A stretch of DNA of 7,716 nucleotides from positions 19,297-27,012 of the forward strand of contig DFIA01000051.1 in NCBI GenBank assembly GCA_002372015.1. Reading direction: 5' to 3'. The first letter of the stretch is position 1. Every line of letters begins with the position of its first letter. The notes beneath the pieces are model-generated. The model did no database searches, was not told where the DNA came from, and saw only the letters and a program-made list of their open reading frames with translations. The stretch is from Bacteroidales bacterium UBA3709 (lineage in GTDB: Bacteria; Bacteroidota; Bacteroidia; Bacteroidales; UBA932). Position numbers and translations under genes: made by a program. Of the stretch, positions 6,477-7,716 are shown in pieces.

Positions 6477-7716
6477 CTAAAAACTTGTAGAAAGACCGAT
6501 AGAGAAAGTGCGAGGGAGGTTCAGCACTCTGGTTCCTGAACCCAGACCATAGGATTCTGGGTCTATATCCTTACCCACCTTGCTCCAATAGAAAAGATTG
6601 TTTAGCTGTAGCGTAAGTTTCATATTACTAAGATGTAATACCTTACAAATATTCTTAGACATATTGTATGCTACACTTATGCTTCGTAATTTCAGATAAT
6701 CAGCATCCCTTACTTGCCTATCTGAATATTTCCACCAAGAGGCAAAATCATTGGAATACTGGCGGGCGGTAGGATCCATATCGAGATATAAGCGCACCCC
6801 ATCAACATTATTTGCATACCAGCGGTCTAAAATATGTGTATTGCGCATTGTGTATCCGCTCTCATCCAAATCTGCAACATCTAAACGCAGTTTGTGTCCT
6901 CCGGCGTAAACAAAAAGTGCATTAAGCTCCACACTCTTGTATCTAAAGTTCAGATTTAACGAACCATTATAAGTTGGGGTGATAGTTCCCATGTTAGCCA
7001 ATGCATCTGTACCTTTTAGGATAGAAGCATGCCTTAGGTTTACAACATTACCATTGCTGTCGAATTCTACCATCTCATTACCCTCATTATCAAGAATTAC
7101 AGGATAACCGTTTACTATACGCCCAAGACGATAGGCCCATAAGGTATTATAACTTGTACCCTTCTTAAAATAATTGCTCGGAGCGGTAATATAGTTGCTG
7201 GCTGTCCAGTTAGGATCTTCATCCACAGCAAGAACCTTGTTCCTATTCATAGCATGAGTGATTGTGGCAGAAAGCCCCCAATCTTGAGTGTTTATAAAAT
7301 TGCCGGTTAGTGAAAACTCAACGCCTCTGTTACGGATTTCGCCATTGTTTACTACACGGCTGTCTGTTCCAAGTGTTGCATCCATAAAGCGGCGTACCAA
7401 CAAGTCGCTACCATGACGGTTGTAATACTCAACGCCACCGACAAGATAATTGTTAAACAAACGGAAATCTAAACCGATATTGGTAGTAGCAGTCTTTTCC
7501 CAACGCAGTTTTGGGTTAGGAAGATCGTCTCCATCGTAATCAAGATAAGTTAATCCCTGGCCAAGTGGCTGTAGCGATGTGCTCATTTTCTTGTATTTTG
7601 CCACAAAATAGGTAGTACTCGACTGATCTACGTTACCGTTCACACCATAGGAAGCACGCAATTTTAGATAGTTGAGCCATGAAGATGTAGGCTCCATGAA
7701 TGGCTCGTCAGACATA
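6477..7716 (-). CDS. SusC/RagA-family TonB-linked outer-membrane protein, C-terminal part (5' end outside window)
   Basis: The reading frame is open through the right edge. The ATG at 7713-7715 is internal, not the true start. About 413 codons of a protein that usually has roughly 1000 residues are visible. All of it belongs to the C-terminal half of the 22-stranded barrel; the carboxypeptidase-like N-terminal domain, plug and TonB box lie outside. Family marks include WLNYLKLRASYGVNGN near the fragment start, NPKLRWEKTATTNIGLDFRL, NNGEIRNRGVEFSLTGNF, TPTYNGSLNLNFRYK, RDADYLKLRSISVAYN, and a C-terminus ending in Phe (FSIGLSTSF) as needed for barrel assembly. The protein would form the TonB-energised import channel paired with the SusD-like lipoprotein encoded next. 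The cargo cannot be read from this half. The promoter of the cluster is expected upstream of this gene, beyond the window. Confidence 0.95.
   Translation of the reverse strand, partial: MSDEPFMEPTSSWLNYLKLRASYGVNGNVDQSSTTYFVAKYKKMSTSLQPLGQGLTYLDYDGDDLPNPKLRWEKTATTNIGLDFRLFNNYLVGGVEYYNRHGSDLLVRRFMDATLGTDSRVVNNGEIRNRGVEFSLTGNFINTQDWGLSATITHAMNRNKVLAVDEDPNWTASNYITAPSNYFKKGTSYNTLWAYRLGRIVNGYPVILDNEGNEMVEFDSNGNVVNLRHASILKGTDALANMGTITPTYNGSLNLNFRYKSVELNALFVYAGGHKLRLDVADLDESGYTMRNTHILDRWYANNVDGVRLYLDMDPTARQYSNDFASWWKYSDRQVRDADYLKLRSISVAYNMSKNICKVLHLSNMKLTLQLNNLFYWSKVGKDIDPESYGLGSGTRVLNLPRTFSIGLSTSF

Noticed and set aside
7713..7715. ATG at the right edge as the start of the SusC-like gene
   Set aside because: The following residues match the middle of a SusC barrel, there is no signal peptide, and plug and N-terminal domains are missing, so the true start lies well outside the window.

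Overview
The window looks like a piece of a Bacteroidales chromosome (Bacteroides/Prevotella type). The support is a SusC/SusD (RagA/RagB) pair, which is specific to Bacteroidetes, a Bacteroidetes-type DUF5117/DUF5118 metzincin, and A/T-rich gene leaders with no Shine-Dalgarno motif. I cannot fix the genus or species. The sequence is almost entirely coding. All five genes lie on the minus strand, so transcription runs from right to left.

In transcription order: (1) the C-terminal part of a SusC-like outer-membrane TonB-dependent transporter, cut by the right edge (6477-7716); (2) a complete SusD-like surface lipoprotein (5003-6448); (3) a complete secreted zinc metalloprotease with the metzincin signature HEVGHTLGLRH (2470-4995); (4) a second, complete TonB-dependent receptor of a non-SusC type (408-2462); (5) a small secreted heavy-metal-associated (HMA) domain protein with an M-x-C-x-x-C site and a His/Cys/Lys-rich repeated tail, cut by the left edge (1-367). 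The spacers are 28, 7, 7 and 40 nt. This fits one transcript, at least for genes 1-4. The promoter would lie beyond the right edge.

Working model (inference): the SusC/SusD pair forms a lidded importer in the outer membrane. No carbohydrate-active enzyme is visible, and the enzyme directly downstream is a protease. The imported substrate is therefore more likely a peptide or protein fragment, as for RagAB, than a glycan. The second receptor and the HMA protein add a metal theme: a receptor carrying a Cys-Cys plug motif and a His-rich barrel segment sits next to a periplasmic or envelope metal-binding protein. The cluster could couple protein digestion to uptake of peptides and of released or peptide-bound metal.

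The families are known. The less ordinary points are their combination and the HMA protein's 14-residue repeat tail, which continues past the window. I see no RNA genes, CRISPR arrays, insertion sequences, integrase or attachment sites, convincing terminators or promoters. No non-coding stretch exceeds 40 nt.
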